This document shows positions 12,401 to 23,407 of a DNA stretch of 64,000 nt, in pieces; the stretch's first letter is position 1; each line of letters starts with the position of its first letter. The notes under the pieces were generated by a model. It saw only the letters and a program-made list of their open reading frames with translations. It was not told where the DNA came from and did not search any database. Origin of the DNA: Microplitis mediator (Eukaryota; Arthropoda; Insecta; Hymenoptera; Braconidae). The stretch covers positions 9,336,104-9,400,103 of the forward strand of contig NC_079976.1 of the NCBI RefSeq assembly GCF_029852145.1, given 5' to 3'. Position numbers and translations under genes: made by a program.

Positions 12401-14989
12401 AATCAGGGAACTAGTTCTCGATTACTTAATGCATTTGTATATATATTTAGTAAATATAGATAGACAAATACATTAGTGATTGGGTACAGGGTGTCTTACC
12501 TTATGTACTTTTTTTCTTATTTTTATTTTCTATATTATTTAAATATTTATTTTTAAGTTCATGATGTCCAGCCATACTCATCAAGTCAATTTAATTTAAC
12601 GCACAAAATTCGTCATTTAAGTTTTGGTATTAATATTCCTGGTAAATCAAATCCTATCGATAATACAACTGTAATTGCTGAACAAGGTAAGATTTACTCA
12701 TTAATTAATTATTATTAATAAATGTTATTAACAATCATTAGTTAATTTTTTTTTTTTATTATTTATAACTATACATTTTGTTAATTCTTATCCAAGAATC
12801 AAACATAATTATTCTATTATCTAGGAACAATTTTTTATTATTTTCATTTCATTTATATTGATATTATTATTTTCAATAATTGAACTGGTTAAAAAAAAAT
12901 GCAAAGATAATTTTTTATAGAAAGAAAACATATATTTTAATATATAAATTTAACATCTAATACCAGTTCCAATGGCCATAAATGTACCAAAAGTACCACC
13001 ACCTTGTATCATTGTTTTACCGACACTATTCACTAGCTCTCTTCCTCTTAATCCGTACCTAAAAGATTAAAAATAGTTGCTTATTATTTTTACATCAATT
13101 GAAATAAATATCACTATAATTATTATTATTATTTACACGATAATATAATTATTTTATTAATAAATAAAGTTGCTATTAATGTCTGTACTTAAATGATAAT
13201 TCTGGCTAAACTATTAAAGATACTGCGAAACTACTTGAATATAATTTCGTAGGAAATTTAATTCTTTAAAAAAAAAATATCAATGATTTTTCATGTAAAT
13301 TCATTACTTCATTCAGAATTTAAATTTCAAGTTAAAAAAAAATTTAATAATTCAAGTTTAGGAAAAAAATTTTTGGTAATTGTACAGCAGTGGAATTAAA
13401 AATGAAAAATTTTTTTTTTTTTTTTACTAAATATTAATTAATACATCAGGGTCAGTCTATTTATTTAAAACATGATAAATTACGTACTTTGAACTCGGTG
13501 GGGGAAAAAAAATTAGTAAGAAATTTGTTATTTAAATGAATAAGTAAATTAATTAATACCTCAATGCTGAAAAACCTCCAAACAATGCACCTGATGCTAA
13601 ACCAACACAAAATCCAACGCCAAATCCCATTTTCATTCTATCCCAACATGTTGGTCCTTGTTGATAAGATCCGACTGGTACTGCTGGCATTTTAACCTAA
13701 AAAATTATAATTTTTAAATATAATATTATTTTTGAATATAAATTAAATTATTGAAGTATATTTCCATATCATTCACTTGATTTAATCATTCAAATTACTT
13801 TTTTTCAAAATTAATAAAAAAATTTTTTTTTAATTCACAAGTGAATTTAACCGGCAGTAATTGAAATTTCTAATTCAATTGAATTTAAAAATTAATTATT
13901 ATTCAATTTTCAAATTTTAATTAAATGTACAAATTAACTTACGGATTATTTATTAAATTATTATTTTTTCACAATTTGAAATTACTTTAAATTTACAGAC
14001 AAAATTTGTTTTAATAGGTTATGTATTTAGATATTCGCCATGTTGCTTATTTCGATTTATTACCTATCGATTTTATACAATTTTTTTAGAATCGATCAGA
14101 TTTAGTTTCGGTAATTTAAATTGATCATTTTTGTTTTTATTTCTAGTGTAAATATTTAAAAAACAATTTTTGTTTTCGTTTATATTCTGAAATTATTTTC
14201 TTTTATTTCTTTAAAAATTATTTTATTCCCGCACAAAATTTAAAAATAATTAATTACCAGAGTTTGTTTTTAATTTAATAAAAAAAATAAAATTTAGTAT
14301 CTATCATTAGATTCGAAAATTTTGATTGATTATTTTAGAATGGAATAATAAAAAAAAAATAATAATAATATTTTTAAGCGCGAAATTTAAATATATTTAG
14401 GAATTTAAATATATTGAGTCAAGACCCTTCTAAAGGTATCGAAGTTAATTAGTTTTAATAAAAAAAAATATGACCTAGACAACAATTTTCTTTCTTTCAA
14501 TAATATGAGTAACAAAAAAAAAATTGATTTTTATTTATAGATTAGAAAAAAATTTGTTGTTTATAGACTAGCAATTCTTTATTATTAACAAGGATTAAAC
14601 GTATGGTTTTTTAATCAAAATTTTTTTTTTATCAAAAATAAAAAACGATAGGAGCAATGATGTTTCAACATTATATTAAAATAGTACCAACGACATTTTA
14701 CCGCGGAGATGGTGCTCAATTACAGACGAATCAATTTTCCGTAACACGTCTGTCACGTAAAATATCTGGATTTAATGGCGAGACTGGGATGCCTGGAGTG
14801 TTTTTCAGCTACGAGTTGAGTCCGCTGATGGTTAAATATACAGAGAAAAAAAAATCATTTGGACACTTTGCTACAAATATTTGTGCAATTATCGGAGGTG
14901 TTTTTACAGTAGCTGGCTTTATTGATACATTTTTGTATCACTCTGTTAGAGTGATACAAAAAAAACAGGAACTAGGTAAATTGGGATAA
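9447..14989 (+). CDS. ERGIC3: ERGIC3-type cargo receptor, seven exons
   Basis: Multi-pass ER-Golgi cycling protein of the ERGIC/Erv46 family, which with an ERGIC2/Erv41 partner recycles cargo and resident proteins between ER and cis-Golgi. Exons: 9447-9534, 9902-10060, 10381-10538, 11396-11466, 11554-11777, 12558-12686, 14652-14989; all junctions are GT..AG and the frame is kept, giving 388 residues against about 383 in mammals. It starts MHFADILRRFDAYPKTLEDF (family hallmark), followed by a membrane segment (ISTMIMIMLFIS). The luminal part has the cysteine motif CGSCYGAED..CCNTC and the FNLTHKIRHLSFG motif. The end holds YELSPLMVKYTEKKKSFGH and a second membrane segment (AIIGGVFTVAGFIDTFLYH), then a lysine-bearing tail. 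ROMO1 lies inside intron 6 on the other strand and a retrotransposon fragment inside intron 3. A poly(A) signal AATAAA is at 15100-15105. Confidence 0.93.
10565..11370 (-). pseudogene. Dead non-LTR retrotransposon fragment (C-terminal ORF2 part)
   Basis: Minus-strand reading gives LNSFGVLKWTQKKLKDLDIK followed by TRKVMNKNRSMHPKSS, the end region of an R2-like/other non-LTR reverse transcriptase just after the polymerase domain. Farther on, other frames give YDIDKTPMLPYLPGDISQVV and ENDRYRIYWNMAFATTQT, typical of the region before the endonuclease of such elements. Frame changes and stops break it, and both ends are missing. It sits wholly in intron 3 of ERGIC3, in the antisense direction. Not functional. 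Confidence 0.75.
12378..12505. mobile_element. Inverted-repeat element family A, copy 1
   Basis: A 128-bp hairpin: TATAAGGTAAAAGACTTGGTACC at the left and GGTACAGGGTGTCTTACCTTAT at the right, with AATCAGGGAACTAGT next to the left end. The same family occurs in the mTERF3 intron (22482-22639) and truncated in CFAP44 (29382-29460). Located in intron 5 of ERGIC3. Confidence 0.8.
12950..13690 (-). CDS. ROMO1: ROMO1, nested in an ERGIC3 intron
   Basis: Reactive oxygen species modulator 1, a small mitochondrial inner-membrane protein (Mgr2 family) linked with the TIM23 translocase, cristae shape and ROS. Two exons on the minus strand: 13690-13560 and 13058-12950, joined in frame (AG|G makes Arg) to 79 residues, exactly the usual family length. 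It begins MPAVPVGSYQQGPTCWDRMK and contains the glycine-rich membrane hairpin GFGVGFCVGLASGALFGGFS, then ALRYGLRGRELVNSVGKTMI and GGGTFGTFMAIGTGIRC. The start is the only ATG that fits the family. It lies wholly within intron 6 of ERGIC3 in the opposite direction, so the two transcription units overlap head-on. Confidence 0.95.
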
Positions 14990-15550
14990 AAATAAATTAT
15001 TTAAATATGTAAATTTATTTTATTAATTTATAAATGATACTTTTATTATCATTAATTTTTTTTTTTAAACAATTGTTTTAAAGTCTGATAATGTAATTAA
15101 ATAAAATTTTAATAAAAGTGATTTTTTAAAACAATTTACCTTTAGCATAATGACAATTACTGTACTACAAATTTTTTTAATTATAATTCTGGGTAGACTA
15201 CTGTAGATACGACAAAAATTATCTGAACTATTTTTGTAAAGAATTAAATTTTCTATAAGAAAGATATCTGTTAATTTTTACGTAAATTTATTAGTTTAGA
15301 CACAATTTTAACTTTAATTCAAGCATATGATTAATTTTTCGTATCTGATAATACTACATACCCTATATTAATAATTAATATTTATTTATTTCAATTTATG
15401 ATAATCGGTACTAAACATTAAAATTTAATCCTATTAATTTAAAGAAAAACAAATAAATAGATTATTAAACATCAATCACAAAAACACATTGTGCCAAATT
15501 TCCTACATGAATATTATTACGCAGAATCAACTAGTACACGGTGACTTTTT

Positions 15551-15734
15551 TTACAAACGTTGAAAACGAAGAAAGGGATTCTCCAAAGGAGTTGATATCA
15601 GTAGATTTACCAATCTAGCAATTCTATTTTTAGATCCATCGTAGACATAATTTTTATCTAACTTTTCAACCGATAGCAGCCTTTTTGTTCTTAGGCCAAT
15701 CCCCGAGCAAATAAAACCTAAATCGGCCAGAATT
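15551..15734 (-). pseudogene. Non-LTR RT 3' end, downstream half
   Basis: Minus-strand reading starts ILADLGFICSGIGLRTKRLL and goes on to KNYVYDGSKNRIARLVNLLI and a final stop after FLRFQRL, which is the C-terminal end of a Jockey/CR1-like reverse transcriptase ORF. The upstream half is at 16624-16890. The two halves are separated by the NEMF fragment and share a 48-bp duplicated segment (15687-15734 and 16624-16671, five mismatches). Confidence 0.7.
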
Positions 15735-16623
15735 ATGTTATTGATTATATTAAACCGAAAATTGGTAGACAATGCAATACTCACGATCCAGAGTGTGCTA
15801 GCCAACCAAATGTCTTGGCCGGATATCCAAGTTCTGATCAGTAAAGCCCAAGTCAGAGGTGATAATGTTGCTAGAGCTATCAAAGCGTTAAAATTGGAAA
15901 CCAATCACATTTCTGTTTATCTGACTAATCCTTATGATGCTGACTCTGATTCAAATCATGAAGGTGAAGGTGAAGATGAGGATGAAAATTGACAGAAGTA
16001 AAAAAAAATGGAATTAATGACCATAGACATCGATCTAGCTTATTCAGCTTACGGAAACGCGCTGCGTTATGTTTATCAGAAGCGTTTGGCTGCTAAGAAA
16101 CACCAGAATACAGTTGAAATCCCAAGACAAGGCTATGGAACCTGCTGAACGAAAGACTAAACAAACATTAAAAGAAGTCCAGGCAATCTATGCCATAAAC
16201 AAAGCAAGAAAAGTTTACTGGTTTGAAAAGTTTTACTGGTTCATTACCAGCGAGAACTATTTGGTAACTGGCGGTCGCGATATATAACACACTGAGAAAA
16301 AAAAATACTTTTATTGAGAACATTTACTTGATACAAGAACATATATTCTTGATAATTTTTAAGAATATATAATTTTGTCTCAAGAATTCGTAGAATTGAA
16401 GGAAATAATTTTTATTTAATTCAAGTAAAGCTATTCTTTTGTTTACTCATAATATAATATCAAATTCATATAATAACAAAAATAATTTTGATGCTCTTTT
16501 CTCAAGAAATCGATAATTAATAATAATAAAATAAATATTTTGAACGGATTTCTTGAACCAAGAAATTCTTGTTTGGAAAATAGTATTTTTTTTTCTCAGT
16601 GCAGAATGAATTTATTGTAAAAA
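15735..16623 (+). pseudogene. NEMF: Broken NEMF (Caliban) fragment
   Basis: NEMF/Caliban is the ribosome quality-control factor that binds stalled 60S subunits. The plus strand from about 15759 reads LVDNAILTIQSVLANQMSW, then KALKLETNHISVYLTNPYDA and an acidic stretch, then a stop at 15990-15992. In-frame stops and a frameshift follow, but the next conserved parts are clear: DIDLAYSAYGNALRY, RLAAKKHQNTVE, then ERKTKQTLKEVQ, KARKVYWFEKFYWF, SENYLVTGGRD. The match breaks at the inverted-repeat element at 16290 and resumes right after it (QNEFIVKR, 16602-16623). Only an internal part of the protein is present, no intron is visible inside the matched part, and no poly-A tail is seen. Clearly dead. 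Confidence 0.85.
16290..16601. mobile_element. MITE-like element inside the NEMF fragment
   Basis: Terminal inverted repeats CACTGAGAAAAAAAAATACT and AGTATTTTTTTTTCTCAGTG match perfectly over 20 bp. The interior is rich in TTCTTG/CAAGAA motifs and noncoding. It splits NEMF-derived coding sequence between GGRD and QNEFIVKR, which fixes its insertion point. Relatives with CAAGAAA-rich interiors lie at about 54040-54256 and 62961-63230. Confidence 0.9.
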
Positions 16624-16890
16624 GTTCTTAGGTCAGTCCCTGAGGAAATAAAACCAAAATCGGCCAGAATTTCAAGCGCATCTTCCAGCCCGTTAACCAC
16701 TTTAAAAAAGAAGGCCAAGTCAGCCACTTGTCTGTGACTCATTGTGGTATAAATCGCTGACGCTGTTTGCATTCTTTATCCATATGAAATAACGTAAACA
16801 TTCACTAAATATCCATTGAACCTTTTCAATACTATTGATATGTTGCTCAGTAAACGGAGACCAGACAATATTCTCGCCAATCTATCAAAG
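16624..16890 (-). pseudogene. Non-LTR RT 3' end, upstream half
   Basis: Minus-strand reading begins IVWSPFTEQHINSIEKVQW, a hallmark of the region just after the polymerase domain of Jockey/CR1-like elements. After a frame change it gives SHRQVADLAFFFKVVNGLED and ILADFGFISSGTDLRTF. The latter repeats the start of the half at 15551-15734, showing that one RT fragment was split by the NEMF insertion. Confidence 0.75.
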
Positions 16891-17241
16891 TGACGTGAAA
16901 AATTATGAGAAATGATTTTGTAGAAAATTTAATTTCCTACAATAAACATCATTAGTAATTTTGACGTAATCTTAATAATTCAGGCAGGATGAGTACTTTA
17001 AATAAACATTTTTTTGACGGATTTATAAACCCAACAAAAAGTATTCATATTTATATTTAAATTATTAACTTAAAAATTATTTATTAAATATTATTTACAT
17101 TTCAAATAATTATAATCGAAAGTTGATAAAAACTTAAATTCTTAATTAATTAATTTAAAAAAAATGACCAAGTATTTAATTGAGATAAATTTTTTTTTAT
17201 TTAAAAAAATTTTATTTAGTTTTAAACTGTAAAAAAACTAA

Positions 17242-18669
17242 TTAAGCTTCATTTATTTCTTTTACTAACAATCTGTACAATTTATATATATCATCACTAC
17301 TTAAATAACAAACTAATTTTTTAACAAAATTTAACGGTAACATTGCATTAAAAACAGTGTAATGAAAAAAAGGGAGAATAATTTTTAATTTTCGCTCCAT
17401 TAAACGATATTTATGCATTGCCCTTAACATTCTATACTGAATAATTTCTGCATAAATAGGAAATACCATTAGGAATTTTGGATTAAAAACAAAACTTCCA
17501 TCTTGATAAGTAATTTTATATGATAAATCATTTAAAGAACCCAATGTATCATAAACACTTATAGTATTTGTACCAATTCGTGTTTTCTTCATAAGTTCTA
17601 ATTCTTCAAGACACATGTAATTTAATTCCGAATAATTATCTGTCAATATAATTTTATTATTTACATATAATTTAGCTGCTCTTAATTTAACAATATGCTG
17701 ATTTATTACTTCAATTACTTCTTTTGATGCATTATTTTCTAAGCAATATTCAATAATTGTTTTGTTATCAATACAAGTATTTATATCAGCACCAGCATTC
17801 ATTAAATCCGTAACAAAATTAGGTGCAACTTTTACTGCATAATGTAACGGAGTTTTCAATTCATTTATCACAATATTAATATTTATTTTATTATTTAATA
17901 ACAAAACTTTCATTGCTCGTCGTTGTTGTTTCATAATAGCGGCATGTAGTGGCGTCAAACTAAATTTATCGATAACATCAAAGCTTAAAGCAGTGTCTCT
18001 AATTTTGTACATATTCGAAATTTTATTAACATCAGAACCATACTTAACAAGAATTTTAACAATGTCTATTTTTCCTTTTAAGATCGCGTAGACCAATGGC
18101 GTTCCTCGACTAATTGACTCCTGATTTGTGTCTACATTTTTTCGGCATAGTAATTCAACCATCCGTATTTGATCCCTTTCTATCGATAAATGCAGCGGTG
18201 TAATGCCAATATTAGCTGTCGGATTTTTTATTAAATACAAATTTGACATATTAATGTCAGCACCGCAATTAATCAAAAGCTCGGCCACTTCACATTTGCC
18301 GTAATAACATGCCAAGTGCAATGGTGTCCAATTATGCATAAACTCACGCACATTTATCCTAGCACCACGTTCTATTAATTTCCTCAATATGTTTAAATTA
18401 CTTGAAGATTTGGTCACAGCTAGATACAGTGGACTGCCGAAGGTTTCAAAACTCTTGTTTATGTCTGCGTTTTTTTCAATTAAGTAATCAAATAATTCTT
18501 CGTCCGAATTATATATTGATATATGAAGTAATGTTGGTTGCATCATTGGTAAATTTTTGTCTTCTAATTGTATATTTATATCTGCTATCAATCCTTGGTC
18601 TATTAGATTGCGAACATAATTTAAATTTATGTTTTCAATTGGCGGCAATTTTAGTATTTCTTTATCCAT
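17242..18669 (-). CDS. Intronless ankyrin-repeat protein with PRANC-like C-terminus
   Basis: A single uninterrupted frame of 475 residues. Ankyrin repeats run roughly at residues 43-72, 77-107, 113-142, 156-185, 188-217, 237-266, 271-299, with consensus pieces such as TPLHLACYYGKCEVAELLI and TPLHAAI. After a linker (residues 325-375, CLEELELMKKTRI..NTISVYD) the C-terminus (398-470) has FPIYAEIIQYRM and the F-box-like MLPLNFVKKLVCYLSSDDIY. That arrangement resembles PRANC domains, known from poxvirus ankyrin proteins, Wolbachia and a Nasonia gene family, where PRANC recruits the SCF ubiquitin ligase. The PRANC call is by eye and is my weakest link; the ankyrin repeats are certain. No signal peptide or membrane segment is seen. 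The start is the first ATG after an upstream stop. The lack of introns contrasts with neighbouring genes. Function unknown. Confidence 0.85.
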   Translation of the reverse strand: MDKEILKLPPIENINLNYVRNLIDQGLIADINIQLEDKNLPMMQPTLLHISIYNSDEELFDYLIEKNADINKSFETFGSPLYLAVTKSSSNLNILRKLIERGARINVREFMHNWTPLHLACYYGKCEVAELLINCGADINMSNLYLIKNPTANIGITPLHLSIERDQIRMVELLCRKNVDTNQESISRGTPLVYAILKGKIDIVKILVKYGSDVNKISNMYKIRDTALSFDVIDKFSLTPLHAAIMKQQRRAMKVLLLNNKININIVINELKTPLHYAVKVAPNFVTDLMNAGADINTCIDNKTIIEYCLENNASKEVIEVINQHIVKLRAAKLYVNNKIILTDNYSELNYMCLEELELMKKTRIGTNTISVYDTLGSLNDLSYKITYQDGSFVFNPKFLMVFPIYAEIIQYRMLRAMHKYRLMERKLKIILPFFHYTVFNAMLPLNFVKKLVCYLSSDDIYKLYRLLVKEINEA

Positions 18670-20301
18670 TATTTAACTTTTTTATGTCACTATTATTATT
18701 ATTAGTATTATTATATATTTATTTAAATAAAAATGTAAATTTATAACTATACACTCCGTCTTCTGTAACTTGTAACTAAGTTTTGAAGCTTATGAACTTT
18801 TACCTCTATTAATGTTCTGTAATATTCTTAGATTACCTGAGATTTTCAACAATGGTTCGAATGTCGTCATTATAAGGGTCGGATTTATTTTAAGTAAATG
18901 ATCTCAACAACCATCATAAATTATATTGCAAATTATTTAATGCTATAATTGCAAAATTCATTTATAAAATGTCAACAATTTTATTATTTAAATTATAAAA
19001 TTATTTTTATTGTTTTTATTGGAAGTTATTGAGTCATACATACAAATGTATATATTTTTTTTAATTATTTGAACTGTAAGATATGTAGTCATATATATAC
19101 AGTCTAGTCGCGTTATGAACCCATTTACAGGGATGTAGGGAATATAATTTAAAAAATTTCTGCACCCCCGCTTCTGCTCAGAAGTTGACTGAAGTAACTC
19201 ACATTTCCCCTACTTTACAAGGGCGTAAATGTGTAAGTAATTGTTTTCAGTCATGAATGGGGAATATCTTCAATAGATAATTTCTATTGTAGTTTAGTCG
19301 CTTAAAATCTCTTGAGTACACTTAGTACACATCTCTGAGTGCACTTAGAGAAAAAAATCTATTATTACTAAGAAATATTTCTTGGAATAAGGATATATTT
19401 TCTTGTCTTAAGAGGGGTTTGCACTTTTCTCTCTATTACACTCAAGTCCTCAAACGGTACTATCTTTCTTGCAATTGTGCAGTAAATGGAAACTTTGGCC
19501 GAGTTTTTCTCTTAAACAAACGAATATTATAAAACAATTAAAGCGCACTTCGCTAGATTAGACAGTAGTGCAACAATGTGCGGTCTATATTTTGTATTTA
19601 GAGATTTTGCTTCCGAAAAAAACAGCCGAAAATATCTGACAACCCCTGTTAAAAATTTATCGATATAATACAAACAATTTTTATCTAATAAAATTTAAAT
19701 TATTCATGAATCTCCTAGTCGAATTTGAAATGAAAGTTAAAATATTTTTATTAGAAATTTATTTACAAAATTTTGTAAAAATTATCATTATATTTATTTA
19801 GTCTTTAAATAAACGAATAAACTATTTAAAGAAAAAGATTTTAAAATTTGTCACTAGTGATTTGTTCATTAAAATACAAGAATTTTTTTCGTGCCCGGTT
19901 TTTTTAGTATCATATTTAAAGAAAATGGGTTTTGATAAATAATTTTTAACTTTATCTACAACAAAATGTTCGTCATTAAGATAACTGTTTACTTTTTACT
20001 AAATGCGCTTCTTGGGACCTTTAATAGATAACAACAAAAAATTTTGTATCTTTGAGCTAATAAATTTAAAAAACGTGCGTACTCATTTGTCCTTCGGTAA
20101 ACGATTTTCCTTTCTTATCAACAATGATAATAATAATAATAATAATAATAATAGTAATAAACATAACCTATTATCGATCATAGTCAAAATAAGTCGGCAA
20201 TAAACAAACTAATTGTTTAAATTAAATTAATTATTGCAGTAAATAATTAAATAAATAAAAATTAATTTAATTTTCGCGGGTCAGTAAATTTAAAATTTAA
20301 A
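18670..20301. other. Intergenic, between ankyrin gene and mTERF3
   Basis: No exon recognised. It holds an AAT tract at about 20127-20155 and an inverted-repeat-like patch near 19340-19400 (AAGAAATATTTCTT), and presumably the promoters of both flanking genes, which are divergent. Confidence 0.5.
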
Positions 20302-22963
20302 ATGTCAGTTTGTATTAAAAATCTTTCATACTTAAAATTAAAATCGTTTCTTACGAATTTTAAACAAATGCCAAAATTAAGTCGTAATTTATGTTCACAA
20401 ATTTCGAATCAAAATAATTCGGATGGGCACATAGATTTAAAAAATAATGGAACTCATGCATTAGTGAAGTCAGTGGTAACTGATTTGAATTTGGTAGAGT
20501 ATCCAGAAGTTGATGCCGGTGAATATTTGACTGATGAAATTGTAAAGAAGATGCCGATACCTAGAGCTCTAGACATCTGCGACGAAGATTTGTCAGGATT
20601 GGCGCCAAATTTACTGCCTACATTTAATTTTGCCGCTTACGCAAATCATTCGGAAACAATACAGGAGCTGGTTAAACTTGGGGTCGAATTGTGGAAATTA
20701 GAAGACAGCCCTGAAAAAATGGAATGTATTTTACAGCGTAATTTTGATGATATGAAACCTTATATTCAATTTCTTCATGATAGTGGTGTAGCTGTTGATG
20801 AAATTGGTAAATTTATTACTAAAAATCCCCAAATTTTTAAACAGGACATGGATGATTTGAAAACACGAATTCGTTATTTGAGAGCACATAGATTTAGCCG
20901 TGATGATATCGCCCGAATCGTGACATCTCATCCTTGTTGGCTTAATTTTACGACAAAATTTATTGATCAGAGATTGGGTTTCTTTCAAAAAGAATTCAAA
21001 TTAAATGGTAATGAAGTTAGATTTTTGACGTTGCGTAAACCAATTCTAATTACATTCAAACAAAGCGAGCTCAGAAAAAATATATTTTGTGTACGTGAAC
21101 AAATGGGATTTTATCCAGAAGAAATGAAATTAATTATATTGGACAAACCAACTGTTTATGTTACAGGTAATTATTAATACTATTTATCTATTATTTTTTA
21201 ATTTTAATGCATTTAATAGTTGAAACAATCGATACATCGAATTATCAATTAATTAATTTAATGTTAATAACGAGCAGCCTGCAGTCAGTATGTGACTGTC
21301 CGAAAATCACTACTAAATTTATGAAATATAATTTTATAAATTTAATACTGTTTCCATGATACCAGCATCGAAACTTAAAGTTTCAGTGTCTCTACAGTCA
21401 GTCGAAAAGAAATAATTTCAAGCTGATGCTGCTAATAACTACTGGTGAATTCGTAATTCACAAATACCTTCATACAGCGGGCAAAAACATGCGTGTTAGT
21501 TATATTTAATGTTCATTTGCAGCCTTATTACTCTCATTTGTTTACTTGTCACTTCAGTTCACTTTTTTCATTTTTTGAGTGACAGTTTTAATTAACCGAA
21601 TAAAATTACTAAAAAATGAGTAAAAATAATATTTTTGTCTTATTTACTATTTAATAAGTGACTGTAAATCACAGATTTGTCACTCTCTAACAATTCTTCG
21701 CACCATCGGTTTGAAATAAACTTGTTTCTTACTGGCTGCTGACATTGAATCTTGAATTTCCGATGCAGGTAATCATGAAAAATATACCCTGATAGCCACC
21801 TTAACCACTAGTTAACTTCATCAAGCTACTGCCGTATTCTAAAGGTAACTTGACTCGGCCGTACCTAACAAAATCTCGAATTTAATAATTCTAATTACTT
21901 TTTAAATAGTTATGGGACTCGGATGATGAAAATCTTCCGAGAAAGTTCGTCTTCTGATTTTAGTCGGAAGCTAAGAAAATTGCTGTTGCGATAAATATTT
22001 AATGAATAATTAGAATTTTTAAATTCGAGATTTCGTTAGGTGCGGCCCAGCCTTAAGGGAAAGTGTTGGAGAGCAAGCAGTTACTTTTAAGTTGACAGTA
22101 AATTGTTTGTAACTTGAATTCAATTTGACTACAAGTGTTACTGTCAAACAATGATGTTAAGTTGATTGAAAGTTTCACTTTAAATTGACAGCAAGATTTT
22201 CTGTTAAATTACATTCAGATGACGGCAGTATATTTACATTAACTTGCACGCAAGTATTATCCAGTCAAGGCTTGCCAGAAACTTGTCGTTAAGTTAACCG
22301 TAAATGTTTCACTGCACAACTTGCTCAGCAATTATATTTAGAGTGTGGCTATCAGGGTAGTGTGTAACTCAGGATGAAACACGATTTCAGACTGTGGGTG
22401 ATGTCAACCCTCGCTTGCGAGTCGGGCAGCCAACTTCACCCTAGTCTGAAATCATCTTATTTCATCCCTTGTCACACAATATAAGGTAAGAGACCCAGTA
22501 CTCGATCAGGGAACTAGTACCCGATCACTCGTGTATCTGTATATCTAAATTTACTGAATTTTACCAAATATAGATATACAAACTCATGGAGTGATCGAGT
22601 ACTAGTTCCCTGATCGGGTACTAGGTCTTTTATCTTACTATTAAATCAATAATCATGTTTAATTATTTAATTTTATTCTTTACAGAAAGCTATTTGACTC
22701 TAAGAAATTTTGAGTATGTACACAACGAAATGATGATATCTCACGAACTTATTGCTCGAATGCCCTACATATTAAATTCGACTATCGATAGAATAAAAAG
22801 TCGTCACTTGTTCCTGAAATCTCTCAAACGAGACCAGTACGACCCGATGAAGCCGCTCTACATCTCTCTAGATGACATTGCCAGCCCAACTGACCACGTC
22901 TTCTGCGCGAAATCCGCGCGCACCTCCATCGAGCTCTACGATATGTTTCTTAGATCTCTGTAA
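20302..22963 (+). CDS. mTERF3: Mitochondrial transcription termination factor 3
   Basis: mTERF-family protein of the mitochondrial matrix; MTERF3 is known as a repressor of mtDNA transcription and a factor in mitoribosome assembly. Two exons, 20302-21166 and 22686-22963, join in frame (G|AA) to give 380 residues. After a probable N-terminal mitochondrial targeting region (Lys/Arg/Ser rich, about residues 1-45) the sequence has helical mTERF repeats: LVKLGVELWKLEDSPEKMEC, MKPYIQFLHDSGVAVDEIGK, FITKNPQIFKQDMDDLKTRI, RIVTSHPCWLNF, EVRFLTLRKPILITF, LIILDKPTVYVT. The C-terminus ends SLDDIASPTDHVFCAKSART, typical of MTERF3. AATAAA lies at 22973-22978. The intron carries at least three inverted-repeat elements. 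Confidence 0.9.
21787..22357. mobile_element. Inverted-repeat element containing another element
   Basis: Bounded by CCCTGATAGCCAC at the left and its exact reverse complement GTGGCTATCAGGG at the right. The interior repeats TTAAGTTGACAGTAAATTG-like segments. Family B element (21856-22048) is inserted inside it. Lies in the mTERF3 intron. Confidence 0.65.
21856..22048. mobile_element. Inverted-repeat element family B, copy 1
   Basis: A 193-bp hairpin starting GGCCGTACCTAACAAAATCTCG and ending CGAGATTTCGTTAGGTGCGG. The central segment GGGACTCGGATGATGAAAAT is shared with copy 2 at 46564-46753. Confidence 0.85.
22361..22481. mobile_element. Short hairpin element
   Basis: About 120 bp with ends GTGTGTAACTCAGGATGAAA and TTTCATCCCTTGTCACACA and inner arms GATTTCAGACT/AGTCTGAAATC. 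No coding content. Confidence 0.6.
22482..22639. mobile_element. Inverted-repeat element family A, copy 2
   Basis: Starts TAAGGTAAGAGACCCAGTACT and ends AGTACTAGGTCTTTTATCTTA, with ATCAGGGAACTAGTACCCGA and its inverse inside. It is the best-preserved copy and abuts the splice acceptor region of mTERF3 exon 2 (about 45 bp away). Confidence 0.85.
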
Positions 22964-23407
22964 TTTTTATTCAATAAAAAAAAAAAATAACTAAATTAAT
23001 TTCGTTTTTATTAAAAAAATTCAAATTTCCCGCCTAAAGTTAAATTTGAATTAAAGCCCGCGGTTTTCCCTCAGCGCCTTTAAATTCAAAATGGCGGGTC
23101 AATAAATAAAATTATTTGGCGGTCGTAAATATTATTGAATTAATTGATAGCAAATTGAGTTAGCGAATTAAAATTAAGTATAGATTAAATTATCATGTGA
23201 TCTCTTATCTGTTAAAAAATAAAATTAATTAATAATAAGTTTCTAATTAGTTATTTATTAAGAAATAAAAATAAATAAATCGTAATTATCTAACCTAAAA
23301 ATTTATGCGGCTTTTGGTGACATTTTCTTTCAATAACTTCCAATTAATTATTTTAAAACAAAATAATTAAGTGTCAAATAGTCCAGTGAATTTTCATTAA
23401 CCGAAAA

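Noticed and set aside
15551..15904. 117-residue minus-strand frame
   Set aside because: Its first half is antisense to the NEMF fragment and its second half is a truncated RT end; not a gene of its own.
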